A stretch of DNA of 64,000 bases from Flavobacterium sp. GSB-24 (GCF_027924665.1 NZ_AP027043.1:4836001-4900000), one strand, 5' to 3'; counted from the first letter of the stretch, positions 16,824 to 26,333 are shown. Program-made: numbers and translations. The notes: a model not told the origin generated them from the sequence alone.

Positions 16824-16943
16824 ATGAAACGAGTAGATTATGAAATCATAGGGAAAAAGATTGTCGTTGGGGCAATCCTATTTTTAGTTCCGCTGGTAAT
16901 TTTAGCTGGAGGATTAGCATTAATTAATCAATTTTTAAAATAA
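16824..16943 (+). CDS. 39-residue single-span membrane protein
   Basis: ATG at 16824, stop TAA at 16941-16943, six bases before the hydroxylase start. The peptide begins MKRVDYEIIGKK, has one hydrophobic span at about 13-34 (VVGAILFLVPLVILAGG region), and ends NQFLK. A basic N-terminus and one span suggest an inner-membrane micro-protein. Tight spacing indicates coupled expression, and it may be a partner or stabiliser of the membrane hydroxylase. I recognise no family. Confidence 0.6.
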   Translation: MKRVDYEIIGKKIVVGAILFLVPLVILAGGLALINQFLK

Positions 16944-16949
16944 GAAATC

Positions 16950-18008
16950 ATGGCAATAGTTCAAAAAGAAAAATTAACAAGAGATTTAACGATAAGTTTT
17001 TTCATCTATTCATTGCCGGTAGTGGCAATTTACCTTTATTTTAAACTAACAGGCGGATCAGTAACTGATTCTCATATTGCGCTTCCTGGATTTTTAGAAT
17101 TCGCAAAACCTGCTTTTGAAAATATCCGCACTTGGGGATTAACAGTTTTTATGCTGGTTTTGGGAGTTATCGAATTTGCAGCAGGTTTGTACGATGACGA
17201 ATGGACAGGCGAAGAACGTAAAATTGATATCGTTTGTTTTTTAGCTCCAAAATTACTTTTACCGCCGGTAATTGCCTTTTTTAGTTTAACAGCTTTGCCT
17301 TATTTACTTCCAAATCTGTCAAATGCATTGGCATGGGTTCCGTTTTGGGGAGGGTTTTTCTTAATTGCAATTGCAGACGATTTAACGCAGTATTGGTATC
17401 ATAGACTGCATCACCAAGTTCCGTTTTTATGGCGTTTTCATAGAACACATCACTCAGCTCCATACATGGGAATGGCGATGGCTTCTAGACAAAACTTTAT
17501 TTACACGGTTTTCTTTTCTCAAATTTATTTGACGGCAACGTTAACGTATTTAGGTTTAGGATTACCAGCTTTATTTGTTTTAGTAATCAAAAGTTTCATC
17601 ACTTTGGGCGCACATTCAAGTATTGCTTGGGACAAGCCATTTTACAAATACAAAGTTTTGCATCCAATTGCATGGGTTTTAGAAAGATTGATTTCTACTC
17701 CAGCAACCCACCACGCACACCACGCAGATACAAGCGGAGATGGCGTTGGACATTTTAAAGGAAACTTCGGAAACATGTTTTTTATCTGGGATGTAATCTT
17801 CGGAACTGGATTAATCACTCGTAAATTCCCAGAATCATACGGAACAAAATCATACAAACAAGAAGAATGGTACGCACAATTTTTATGGCCAATTTTCAAG
17901 TCTAAAAAAGAAGGAAGTTCTCTTGCAGAAGGTGTATTGTCACTACCAATAAAAGCCAAACCAGTTTCTGAAGAACAACCGCAAGCTCCAGTACTAGAAC
18001 AAGCGTAA
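16950..18008 (+). CDS. Sterol desaturase / fatty-acid hydroxylase family protein
   Basis: 352 residues with four or more membrane spans. The di-iron His boxes are HRLHH at 151-155, HRTHH at 164-168 and HHAHH near 257-262, the pattern of the membrane-bound hydroxylase superfamily. Such enzymes use O2 to hydroxylate or desaturate lipids. In this locus the substrate may be an alkyl sulfate, a sterol-like compound or the cell's own sulfonolipids, but none of these is shown. A Pro/Glu-rich tail of about 25 residues follows the last box. Confidence 0.88.
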   Translation: MAIVQKEKLTRDLTISFFIYSLPVVAIYLYFKLTGGSVTDSHIALPGFLEFAKPAFENIRTWGLTVFMLVLGVIEFAAGLYDDEWTGEERKIDIVCFLAPKLLLPPVIAFFSLTALPYLLPNLSNALAWVPFWGGFFLIAIADDLTQYWYHRLHHQVPFLWRFHRTHHSAPYMGMAMASRQNFIYTVFFSQIYLTATLTYLGLGLPALFVLVIKSFITLGAHSSIAWDKPFYKYKVLHPIAWVLERLISTPATHHAHHADTSGDGVGHFKGNFGNMFFIWDVIFGTGLITRKFPESYGTKSYKQEEWYAQFLWPIFKSKKEGSSLAEGVLSLPIKAKPVSEEQPQAPVLEQA

Positions 18009-18012
18009 TGGT

Positions 18013-18729
18013 ATGAGAAATAAAATCTTAAAAACCAGTATAACAGCAATTGCCTTTGTATGGGCAGTTGCTGCTTTTTCGCAAAATGAAAATCATAGTT
18101 CATTATCGTTAGATTCATTTTATTCGAAAATAAAAAGTCAAAAAAATCCGCAGATTGTAGACGCGCGAACGCCAGAAGAATTTGCTTTAAATCATATTGA
18201 AGGTGCTGTAAATTTCAACCTTCAATCTGAAAATTATGACCAATATGTGGCTAAACTAGATAAATCTAAACCTGTTTTTATCTATTCTATTGGAGCCGGC
18301 AGAAGTGTTATTTTAGAAAAAGAATTACTAAAAACGGGATTTTCAGAAGCGTATAGCTTAGAAGGCGGTATTGCAAATTGGATTGGCGGCGGAAAACCGT
18401 TTTATTCCAATCTTAAAAGCAAATTATCCTTAAAAGAATTCAATAAAATAATTGCAGATAACAAAACGGTTTTAGTAGATATTGGTTCCAAATATTGTGG
18501 TCCGTGTAAAAAAGTAAAACCTGTTTTAGAAACGATTAGAGGAGAATATAGTTCGAATTTAAAAATCGTAGAAATCGAATTAGAAGATAGTCCGCAGGTT
18601 ATTGCAGATCTAAAAACAATTAAAGTTTTTCCAACTTTACTCTTATACCAAGATGGAAAAATTGTGTTTAAAAAAGAAGGCATCAGCGATTTAAAAAATG
18701 AAGTTGATGTTGCATTGGCTTCGAAATAA
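18013..18729 (+). CDS. Secreted rhodanese-thioredoxin fusion
   Basis: 238 residues with a signal peptide (cleavage near AFSQ at 24). Residues about 30-130 are a rhodanese domain (VDARTPEEFALNHIEGAVNF, LEGGIANWIGGGKPF), but the active-site loop reads YSIGAGRS: Ser stands where the sulfur-carrying Cys belongs. Residues about 135-238 are a thioredoxin domain with the redox pair CGPC and the cis-Pro region VFPTLLL. It probably acts as a periplasmic thiol-disulfide protein whose rhodanese part only binds or scaffolds. It starts 4 bases after the hydroxylase stop. Confidence 0.87.
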   Translation: MRNKILKTSITAIAFVWAVAAFSQNENHSSLSLDSFYSKIKSQKNPQIVDARTPEEFALNHIEGAVNFNLQSENYDQYVAKLDKSKPVFIYSIGAGRSVILEKELLKTGFSEAYSLEGGIANWIGGGKPFYSNLKSKLSLKEFNKIIADNKTVLVDIGSKYCGPCKKVKPVLETIRGEYSSNLKIVEIELEDSPQVIADLKTIKVFPTLLLYQDGKIVFKKEGISDLKNEVDVALASK

Positions 18730-18787
18730 TACTTGATTTTTTACTTCTGAAGAAGTTCATCTAATTAACTAAAACACATCCGCATTA

Positions 18788-18812
18788 TGTCAGGCTGAGC
18801 GAAGTCGAAGCC
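18788..18812 (-). repeat. Interspersed 25-bp repeat, copy 2
   Basis: On the minus strand it starts GGCTTCGACTTCGCTCAGCC and ends TGACA, one or two bases different from the copies at 1469 and 61317. It lies in the 181-base gap before sulfatase 2, which shows no other clear element. Confidence 0.75.
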
Positions 18813-18910
18813 ACGCTATCAAAATCGACAATATTTGAAAGACCACTTTTAAAGATTCTTCGAAATGAAAAAATGCGCATAAAATTCAAAAATAACTAAC
18901 CAAAACCAAT

Positions 18911-20533
18911 ATGCCAGCATATAAAAAAATAACCAAGATCGTTATACCCATTTTAATTATTCTGCTTATTCTAGCCGCCTTTCTATTCTGGCCAATCAAT
19001 ACCAATGAAACCCTAGTAAAAGAAGATCAAAAACTAGCCGAAGGAAAAAACGAATTTTTAGCATCAAAAGTTGCTGCTGATTCCGTTTCTGGAAAAAAGA
19101 CCAATATTATTATTCTTTTAGCCGATGATTTAGGCAAATATGATATTTCGCTCTACGGCGGAAAATCGACTCCAACACCACAGATTGATTCTCTGGCAGC
19201 ATCTGGCGTTACATTTACAGATGGATATGCATCGGCTGCGATTTGTTCGCCTTCGAGAGCTGGATTAATAACAGGAAGATATCAGGAACGTTTTGGACAT
19301 GAATATCAGCCAGGCGATCGTTATCCTAAAAACAACTTAGAATATTATGCTTTTAAATATTTGCTGGATACCAATAATTGGAAATTAAACGATAAGATCA
19401 AATATCCAAATGACGCCTCTATTGCAACGCAGGGTTTGCCAAAATCTGAAATTACTTTTGCCGATTTAGCCAAAAGACAAGGTTACAGCACCGGTATTAT
19501 CGGGAAATGGCATTTGGGACATAACAAAGGATTTTTTCCGCTGGATAGAGGTTTCGATTACCATTACGGATTTTATCAGGCTTTTTCATTATATGCTCCA
19601 GAAGATAATAATCCTGATATTGTAAATCATCATCATAAAGATTTTACCGATAAAACGATTTGGGGAAAAGGCCGTGTCGGAATTGGACAAATTCGCCGAG
19701 ACAATACCATAATTGATGAAAAAGCGTATTTAACAGAAAAATTTGCTGACGAAGCCGAAGCTTTTATCGATAAAAATAAAAACAAACCTTTCTTGCTGTA
19801 CATTCCTTTTAATGCACCACACACGCCATTTCAGGTTCGAAAAAAATATTACGATCGTTTTCCGAATGTAAAAGACGAAAACAAACGCGTTTATTTTGCG
19901 ATGATCAGCGCTTTGGATGATGCGATTGGCAGAATTCGTGCAAAAGTGAAAAAAGAAGGACTTGAAGAGAATACTTTAATCATTTTTGCCAGTGATAATG
20001 GCGGTGCCGATTATACTTTTGCCACAACAAATGCACCGTTAAAAGGCGGTAAATTTTCTCATTTTGAAGGCGGTATAAATGTTCCTTTTGCACTTTCGTG
20101 GAAAGGAAAAATCAAACCAAATACGGTTTACAAAAAACCGGTTAGTACTTTAGATTTTTTCACCACAATTGCCGCAGCCATACATTCTGATTTACCAAAA
20201 GATAGAGTTTATGACGGTGTAGATCTAGTTGCAACAGTAAATGAAAATAAAACAGCTCATAAAGATTTATACTGGCGCTCGGGCGATGCAAAAGCGATTA
20301 GAAGCGGCGACTGGAAATTAATCATTAGCGGCAAAACACATGAAAATTGGCTGTATAATCTTGCTTCTGATAAATTTGAAACAACAGATCTAGCGCAGAA
20401 AAATCCAGAAAAGGTAAAAGAATTGCAAACTGCTTTACAAACTTGGGAAAAAGGTTTGATTGATCCGCTTTGGCCAAATCTAACCTATTATGAATTTGAT
20501 TTTGGAAAACAAAAATACTTTGTAGATCTCTAA
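18911..20533 (+). CDS. Sulfatase 2, membrane-anchored
   Basis: 540 residues. An uncleaved-looking N-terminal span (about 9-28, IVIPILIILLILAAFLFWP) suggests an inner-membrane anchor with the enzyme in the periplasm. Metal Asp pair in LLADDLGKYD, active site CSPSR at 112-116 followed by AGLITGRYQ, then GIIGKWHLGHN and FASDNGGADYT. All signs of an active formylglycine sulfatase are present. The CSPSR form and the anchor set it apart from sulfatases 1 and 3, which suggests a different substrate. Confidence 0.93.
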   Translation: MPAYKKITKIVIPILIILLILAAFLFWPINTNETLVKEDQKLAEGKNEFLASKVAADSVSGKKTNIIILLADDLGKYDISLYGGKSTPTPQIDSLAASGVTFTDGYASAAICSPSRAGLITGRYQERFGHEYQPGDRYPKNNLEYYAFKYLLDTNNWKLNDKIKYPNDASIATQGLPKSEITFADLAKRQGYSTGIIGKWHLGHNKGFFPLDRGFDYHYGFYQAFSLYAPEDNNPDIVNHHHKDFTDKTIWGKGRVGIGQIRRDNTIIDEKAYLTEKFADEAEAFIDKNKNKPFLLYIPFNAPHTPFQVRKKYYDRFPNVKDENKRVYFAMISALDDAIGRIRAKVKKEGLEENTLIIFASDNGGADYTFATTNAPLKGGKFSHFEGGINVPFALSWKGKIKPNTVYKKPVSTLDFFTTIAAAIHSDLPKDRVYDGVDLVATVNENKTAHKDLYWRSGDAKAIRSGDWKLIISGKTHENWLYNLASDKFETTDLAQKNPEKVKELQTALQTWEKGLIDPLWPNLTYYEFDFGKQKYFVDL

Positions 20534-20547
20534 TCATCCTTTACACA

Positions 20548-20580
20548 AACCCGACAGGTTTTAAAAAGCTGTCGGGTTTA
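20548..20580 (+). terminator. Hairpin after sulfatase 2
   Basis: AAACCCGACAG pairs with CTGTCGGGTTT across a loop of about 11 bases. The T run is short (TTTAAT), so termination may be partial and allow read-through to the permease gene. Confidence 0.6.
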
Positions 20581-20606
20581 ATCTAAAATTCAAATCTAAA
20601 ATTAAT

Positions 20607-20634
20607 ACCTACGAGGTTTTGAAAACCTTGCAGG
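20607..20634. repeat. Palindromic element, second copy
   Basis: ACCTACGAGGTTTTG followed by AAAACCTTGCAGG is a 27-base imperfect palindrome like that at 16610-16644, 16 bases before the next gene. Confidence 0.5.
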
Positions 20635-20649
20635 AAAGAAAGCATTTAA

Positions 20650-21912
20650 ATGTCAACCTCAACAAAACAATTTAATATTCACGAAGATTGGACTGTCGTC
20701 ATTCTCGGTTTTCTTATTATCGGAATATCTCTTTTTATTTTCCTTCCACAAGTTCCTGTTTTCAAATGGACAAACGGAGCTGATTTAATCACTAATGTAT
20801 TCGAAATAAAAAACCTCCAAATTATTGGTTTTCAATTTATTTATTTTATTTCAATCGGACTTATCGGAACTTTTCTAGTGGGAAAATCAATTAAAAATTT
20901 CCTATTCACATTTCCAGTAATTTATATTCTAACTATTCTTGCACTAATAATTGCAGGAAATACAGAAGTTAAAGCATTAAATCTAGAAGCTGTAATTTTC
21001 AGTTTACTAATCGGATTAATAATTGGGAATTTTTTCAAACTTCCAGAATGGTTTCGTTCTGCTTTGTCAACCGAACTCTTTGTCAAAATCGGGCTCGTTT
21101 TGTTGGGAACTAGTGTTATTTTTTCAGATATTTTAAAAGCAGGGTCTTTAGGTTTAATTCAGGCTTTAGTGGTTGTTTTATCCGTTTGGTATTTTGCATT
21201 CTGGCTTTGCAAAAAGTTAAAAGTAGATGAAGAATTAACAATGATGATTTCGAGTGCTGTTTCTATCTGCGGTGTTTCTGCGGCAATAGCAACTTCGGGT
21301 GCAATAAAAGGAGATTCTAAAAAATTATCTTATGTAATTTCGATGGTTTTGGTTACCGCCATTCCGATGATGATTTTTATGCCCATAATTGCCAGTCATT
21401 TTAATTTTCCCGAAGAAGTTACCGGAGCCTGGCTTGGCGGGAGTATTGATACTTCTGGAGCGGTTGTAGCATCTGGGACTTTGGTGGGAGAAACAGCTTT
21501 AAAAATAAGTACAATTGTAAAATTTTCGCAGAATGTTTTACTGGGTTTAGCCGCTTTTGCCATTTCCATTTATTGGACTTACACACATAATCAATCTGCT
21601 GAAGTAAAGAATTCTAAACCAACATTGGGTGTAATTTGGGAACGCTTTCCAAAGTTTGTCATTGGCTTTATCGGGGCATCAATTGTTTTTTCATTTTTTG
21701 TAGCTCCTGAAACTCGAGAAGTACTAAAAGAAAGTTTGAAAAACCTACAGGGACTTTGGTTTGCTCTGGCCTTTACAAGTATTGGTTTAGAAACTAATTT
21801 TAAAGATTTACTGCAACATAATAGCAGAAAACCTTTAATAGCATTTTTAACGGCTCAATTATTCAATATTATTATCACATTGATTATCGCTTTTTTACTT
21901 TTTAAGCCTTAA
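20650..21912 (+). CDS. YeiH/PSE family putative sulfate exporter
   Basis: 420 residues with about ten to twelve hydrophobic segments. Family marks are GNFFKLPEWF, KIGLVLLGTSVIFSDIL, SAVSICGVSAAIATSGAIKG and LGGSIDTSGAVVASGTLVGE. The family (Cons_hypoth698/UPF0324) is called putative sulfate exporter. In a sulfatase locus it could expel excess sulfate or move a sulfur compound across the inner membrane; neither is proved. It lies between sulfatases 2 and 3 in the same orientation. Confidence 0.9.
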   Translation: MSTSTKQFNIHEDWTVVILGFLIIGISLFIFLPQVPVFKWTNGADLITNVFEIKNLQIIGFQFIYFISIGLIGTFLVGKSIKNFLFTFPVIYILTILALIIAGNTEVKALNLEAVIFSLLIGLIIGNFFKLPEWFRSALSTELFVKIGLVLLGTSVIFSDILKAGSLGLIQALVVVLSVWYFAFWLCKKLKVDEELTMMISSAVSICGVSAAIATSGAIKGDSKKLSYVISMVLVTAIPMMIFMPIIASHFNFPEEVTGAWLGGSIDTSGAVVASGTLVGETALKISTIVKFSQNVLLGLAAFAISIYWTYTHNQSAEVKNSKPTLGVIWERFPKFVIGFIGASIVFSFFVAPETREVLKESLKNLQGLWFALAFTSIGLETNFKDLLQHNSRKPLIAFLTAQLFNIIITLIIAFLLFKP

Positions 21913-21970
21913 AAATCTTCACTTTACAAAAATATCCAAGATAAAATTTTGACTAGTAAATTATAATAAC

Positions 21971-23623
21971 ATGAATAAAAGAATAAACATTTTATTTTCC
22001 GTTTTACTGACAGGAATAATAGGTTCTTATAAAACCAATGCCCAAACTGCATCTTCTAAACCAAACGTAATTTTGATTATGGTGGACGATATGGGCTATT
22101 CGGATTTAGGAAATTATGGTTCTGAAATTAAAACACCAAATCTGGATCGCTTAGCAAAAGAAGGAACACGCCTTCGCGAATTTTATAACAACTCGATTTG
22201 CGCGCCAACCAGAGCCTCTTTATTAACGGGACAATATCAGCATAAAGCTGGAGTTGGTTATTTTGATGTGAATTTAGGTTTACCAGCTTATCAGGGTTAT
22301 TTAAATAAGGAATCTTTGACTCTTGGTGAAGTTTTCCGCTCTGGAGGTTACAGCACTTTAATGTCTGGAAAATGGCATGTAGGTTCTGAAGATCAATCGC
22401 AATGGCCAAACCAAAGAGGTTTTGACAAGTTTTACGGAATTTTAAAAGGTGCTTCAAATTATTTTGATACTAAACCGCTTCCGTTTGGAAAAACACCTTA
22501 TCCTGTAAAAATGATTCGCAATAATGAAGAGCTGCATCCAAAAGACGATTCGTATTACTTTACAGATGAAATCGGAAACAATGCGGTTACCTTCTTAGAC
22601 GAACAAAATAAAGAAAACAAACCTTTCTTTTTATATCTCGCTTTTACTGCGCCTCACTGGCCGCTGCAGGCAAAACCTGTTGATATTGCTAAATACAGAG
22701 GAAAATTTGATGAAGGCTGGGATGCTTTACGAGAAAAAAGAATTCAAAAATTAAGAGAGAACGGAATTTTACTTCCAGGACAGACTATATCACCAAGAGA
22801 TCCTGAAGTTCCAGAATGGAATAAATTGACCTATGACGAAAAGCAATTCTGGAAAGCTAAAATGGAAGTTTACGCCGCAATGGTAGACAATATGGACCAA
22901 AATGTTGGGAAGGTTTTAGAAAAACTTAAAGCTTTGAAAAAAGACAAAAACACTCTGATTATTTTTATTGCAGATAATGGTGCTCAAGGCGGTTTCAACA
23001 CTTATAATCCGTTAAGAAGAGGTTTAGTTCGTAACGACGGACCAGTTGGAACTTCTGGTTCTTTTGATTATCAAGAACAAAACTGGGCTTATTTATCGAA
23101 TACTCCATTGCAGGATTATAAAAATAATATGCACGAGGGGGGTTTCAGTTCTCCATTTATTGCATGGTATCCATCCAAAATTAAAGCTGGTAGAATTGAT
23201 AAAGGAACTGGACACATTATTGACCTTGCTCCTACTTTTTACGAATTGGCTGGAATTGAATATCCTAAAAACCTTAATGGTGTAAATTCTAATCCGCTTC
23301 CAGGGAAAAGTTTACTGCCAGTATTATTTGAAAATGCTTCTGAAGTAAACAGAGGTGCACCGTTATTCTGGGAAAGAGCTGGAAATAGAGCTGTTAGAGA
23401 AGGAAAATGGAAATTGGTTTCTATTTATCCGTCGTACCAATGGGAACTTTATGATCTTGAAAAAGACCGAGGCGAAACAACAAATGTCGCAGCTCAAAAT
23501 CCAGGAATTGTAAATGATCTTTCTGCAAAATATTTTGACTGGGCAGATAAAACTGGAGTTGTAGAATACAGCAAATTCAAACAAAAAGAAGAACTGATCC
23601 CTGGAGCAGTGCCTAAGAAATAA
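21971..23623 (+). CDS. Sulfatase 3 (arylsulfatase-like)
   Basis: 550 residues. A signal peptide ends near TNAQ at 25. Metal Asp in MVDDMGYSDLGNYG, active site CAPTR at 77-81 followed by ASLLTGQYQ, then SGKWHVGSE and IADNGAQGGFNTY. The spread of motifs resembles the AtsA-type arylsulfatases. It closes the locus and is followed by two terminators. Confidence 0.94.
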   Translation: MNKRINILFSVLLTGIIGSYKTNAQTASSKPNVILIMVDDMGYSDLGNYGSEIKTPNLDRLAKEGTRLREFYNNSICAPTRASLLTGQYQHKAGVGYFDVNLGLPAYQGYLNKESLTLGEVFRSGGYSTLMSGKWHVGSEDQSQWPNQRGFDKFYGILKGASNYFDTKPLPFGKTPYPVKMIRNNEELHPKDDSYYFTDEIGNNAVTFLDEQNKENKPFFLYLAFTAPHWPLQAKPVDIAKYRGKFDEGWDALREKRIQKLRENGILLPGQTISPRDPEVPEWNKLTYDEKQFWKAKMEVYAAMVDNMDQNVGKVLEKLKALKKDKNTLIIFIADNGAQGGFNTYNPLRRGLVRNDGPVGTSGSFDYQEQNWAYLSNTPLQDYKNNMHEGGFSSPFIAWYPSKIKAGRIDKGTGHIIDLAPTFYELAGIEYPKNLNGVNSNPLPGKSLLPVLFENASEVNRGAPLFWERAGNRAVREGKWKLVSIYPSYQWELYDLEKDRGETTNVAAQNPGIVNDLSAKYFDWADKTGVVEYSKFKQKEELIPGAVPKK

Positions 23624-23655
23624 TTACTTTTTTTGATATTTTTAGTAATTATAAC

Positions 23656-23685
23656 AAAAGCGATTGTTGTAAAATAGTCGCTTTT
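23656..23685 (+). terminator. Terminator after sulfatase 3
   Basis: AAAAGCGA pairs with TCGCTTTT around a loop of about 14 bases; modest T run. Confidence 0.55.
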
Positions 23686-23704
23686 AAATAAAAATGGTGT
23701 ACAA

Positions 23705-23733
23705 AAAAAGCAGCAATTTATTTGCTGCTTTTT
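23705..23733. terminator. Bidirectional terminator
   Basis: AAAAAGCAGCAA pairs with TTGCTGCTTTTT, 5-base loop. A/T runs on both sides serve sulfatase 3 (plus) and the convergent glycosyltransferase (minus). Confidence 0.85.
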
Positions 23734-23800
23734 ATTTTTATCTCTTACGATAATAAAATCTCTAAAACAATATGAAGCTTAAATTTCTGCTCTTAAATAT

Positions 23801-24901
23801 TTAATTCCATTTAAATAGAAAAGTCTTTTTTTCTTCCATCACAGAAGCAAAATATTGACGATTGTGCAGTACTGATTTATGATTTATTTTAAACTTTCCA
23901 GCTTCTTCATTATGAAAAATTGCTTGCTCAATATCACTAATTTTATCATAGCACACTGCTAATTCTATATGAGGAATAAAATTCCAGCATTCTGGGGTTG
24001 TTGTAGCAATATCATTTTCAGGAAATTCTAATCCAAGGATAAATTTGTACCAATAAATAGCTTTTTTAAAATCGCCTTTATTTTGAAAAATACCTGCAAT
24101 CTCACAACAGGTTTCTGCTCTAGGATTATCAAAAGTGAAACTATAAAATAATGCCTTTAACGCATCATCCAATTTACCTTGTTTTTTGAGAATTTTTCCA
24201 ATTTCCAGGCAGGCGTAAACAAAATCATCAGCCGATCCTTTTTGGGTTTCCAAAAATTTTGTAAAATAGTTTTCTGCTTCAGCATACATTTCATGATCCC
24301 TTAACTCTCTTGCATAATAAAAAAGTGATCTAGGTGAAAAATAATCTCCTCTCTCAACCATTTCTTTATAAATCTTTAAGTTTCTATCTGAAGAAGAGGA
24401 TACTCTTTTGTGTGTTACGGCAATTTCCGAAACTAAATAATTACCACCGTATTCTATATACTCATGAACGGGATCATTCCATTTATAATTGTTCTCTCTC
24501 TTAACCAATCTTTCTCTATAAAATGAAAACAATGGATTATTATTCTCATCTACTGAATAATTATATTTCATTAAAACCATATCTGTTTCTAATGAAAGCG
24601 TTTCTTTTAATTCTAAAAATAAAACTTGATCTTTTTCAACAAAAATATCATCTGCATCAAGCCAAAATTGATAATCTTTTGTTGCTTTAGAAAAAGCAAA
24701 ATTTCTGGCATCTGCAAAATTATTTGTCCATTTAAAATCATAAACTTTATCTGTAAATGAATTTGCAATATCTTTTGTTTTATCTGTTGAACCTGTATCG
24801 ATTATAATAATTTCATCTACAAGATGTTTTACAGAGTTTAAACATCTTGCTAATAACTGTTCTTCATTCTTCACAATCATGCAAAGGCTTATTGTAATCA
24901 T
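23801..24901 (-). CDS. Family 2 glycosyltransferase with TPR-like C-terminus
   Basis: 366 residues. The first 100 hold a GT-A fold: TISLCMIVKNEEQLLARCL, DEIIIIDTGSTDKT and FWLDADDIFVEKD with the metal DxD (DAD). Residues about 190-350 are helical repeats like TPRs (AEAENYFTKFLETQ, AIYWYKFILGLEFPEND). This is the same layout as the SunS/TPR glycosyltransferases that modify peptides or act in polysaccharide work. The acceptor is unknown. It stands alone, without other sugar genes. Confidence 0.88.
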   Translation of the reverse strand: MITISLCMIVKNEEQLLARCLNSVKHLVDEIIIIDTGSTDKTKDIANSFTDKVYDFKWTNNFADARNFAFSKATKDYQFWLDADDIFVEKDQVLFLELKETLSLETDMVLMKYNYSVDENNNPLFSFYRERLVKRENNYKWNDPVHEYIEYGGNYLVSEIAVTHKRVSSSSDRNLKIYKEMVERGDYFSPRSLFYYARELRDHEMYAEAENYFTKFLETQKGSADDFVYACLEIGKILKKQGKLDDALKALFYSFTFDNPRAETCCEIAGIFQNKGDFKKAIYWYKFILGLEFPENDIATTTPECWNFIPHIELAVCYDKISDIEQAIFHNEEAGKFKINHKSVLHNRQYFASVMEEKKTFLFKWN

Positions 24902-25020
24902 AATAACTCAAATTAGTTTAAAATTTGAGAGCAAAATTACACCTGCAACCCATTTAAAACTACCCTTAAAAGACTGAATAATAACAGAATAATGTTTTTT
25001 TTTCTTGAATATCATTTAAA

Positions 25021-25053
25021 AAAAAACATACCCAAAGTATGAGTATGTTTTTT
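25021..25053 (-). terminator. Terminator after rocD
   Basis: AAAAAACATAC pairs with GTATGTTTTTT across an 11-base loop. It lies 27 bases beyond the rocD stop on the minus strand. Confidence 0.7.
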
Positions 25054-25079
25054 ATATAATTGAAAAATAGGTTTATAGA

Positions 25080-26333
25080 TTAAATCTTAAAATCATTCAA
25101 AGATTTCTCAATAATCTCCAGACATTCATTAATTTGCTCTTCTGTCATAACCAAAGGCGGAGCTAATCTAATTTTATTTCCGTGAGTTGGTTTTGCTAAT
25201 AATCCGTTGTCTCTAAATTTTAAGCAGATTTCCCACGCTAAATCAGAGTGTTCATCGGTGTTGATTACAATTGCATTCAAAAGTCCTTTTCCGCGGACAA
25301 GCGTAATTAAATTATTTTTTTCAGCGATTTTATTTAATCCATCTCTTAAAATAATTCCCAAACGTTCTGCATTTTCAGCAAGTTTCTCATCTTTAATTAC
25401 TTCTAGAGCAGCAATGGCAACAGCAGCAGCAACAGGATTTCCACCAAAAGTAGATCCGTGTTGTCCTGGTTTAATAACATTCATAATTTCGTCGTTACAC
25501 AAAACAGCCGAAACTGGATAAACACCGCCAGAAATTGCTTTGCCTAGAATTAAAATATCTGGTTGCACATTTTCATGATGAACGGCTAATAATTTTCCTG
25601 TACGTGCAATTCCAGTCTGCACCTCATCTGCAATAAAAAGTACATTGTGTTTTTCACAAAGGGCTTTTGCTTTTGCTAAATAGCCTTCAGAAGGAACATA
25701 CACTCCCGCTTCCCCTTGAATTGGCTCTACTAAAAATCCAGCAATATTTTTTGATGAATTTAAAGCATTTTCAAGAGCTTCAAGATTATCGTATTCAATT
25801 TTTATAAAACCATCTGTAAAAGGTCCGAAGTTTTTACGGGCTGTTTCATCGTTTGAGAAAGAGATAATTGTAGTGGTTCTTCCGTGAAAATTATTCTCAC
25901 ACACGATAACCTGCGCTTGATTTTCAGGAATTCCTTTTACTTCATACGCCCATTTTCTGCAAACTTTAAGTGCTGTTTCAACGGCTTCAGCTCCAGTATT
26001 CATTGGAAGAACTTTATCAAATCCAAAATAATTGGTTACATATTCTTCGTAATTTCCTAATTTATCATTGTAAAAAGCACGAGAAGTCAAAGTTAGTTTT
26101 TGCGCTTGCTCTATCATTGCGTTCACAATTTTTGGATGACAATGACCTTGATTTACTGCAGAATAAGCCGATAAAAAATCATAATATTTTTTGCCGTCAA
26201 CATCCCAAACGTACACTCCTTCTCCGCGTTCTAAAACTACTGGAAGCGGATGGTAATTGTGAGCTCCATATCTATTTTCTTTTTCGATCAAAATTTCTGA
26301 TTTTGATGAAAGTGCTTTTTCTGTACTTATCAT
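25080..26333 (-). CDS. rocD: Ornithine-oxo-acid aminotransferase
   Basis: 417 residues, normal length for ornithine delta-aminotransferase. It moves the delta-amino group of ornithine to 2-oxoglutarate, giving glutamate semialdehyde and glutamate. Class-III aminotransferase marks: [49 protein letters not shown], and the PLP Lys265 in [31 protein letters not shown] is typical of the ornithine enzyme. A divergent Lrp-type regulator gene lies 223 bases away and may control it. Confidence 0.95.
   Translation of the reverse strand: MISTEKALSSKSEILIEKENRYGAHNYHPLPVVLERGEGVYVWDVDGKKYYDFLSAYSAVNQGHCHPKIVNAMIEQAQKLTLTSRAFYNDKLGNYEEYVTNYFGFDKVLPMNTGAEAVETALKVCRKWAYEVKGIPENQAQVIVCENNFHGRTTTIISFSNDETARKNFGPFTDGFIKIEYDNLEALENALNSSKNIAGFLVEPIQGEAGVYVPSEGYLAKAKALCEKHNVLFIADEVQTGIARTGKLLAVHHENVQPDILILGKAISGGVYPVSAVLCNDEIMNVIKPGQHGSTFGGNPVAAAVAIAALEVIKDEKLAENAERLGIILRDGLNKIAEKNNLITLVRGKGLLNAIVINTDEHSDLAWEICLKFRDNGLLAKPTHGNKIRLAPPLVMTEEQINECLEIIEKSLNDFKI

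Noticed and set aside
14685..23623. Sulfatases as choline sulfatase or as phosphonate hydrolases
   Set aside because: The motifs fit the general formylglycine sulfatase group, but no substrate-specific residues can be read with confidence, so no finer name is given.
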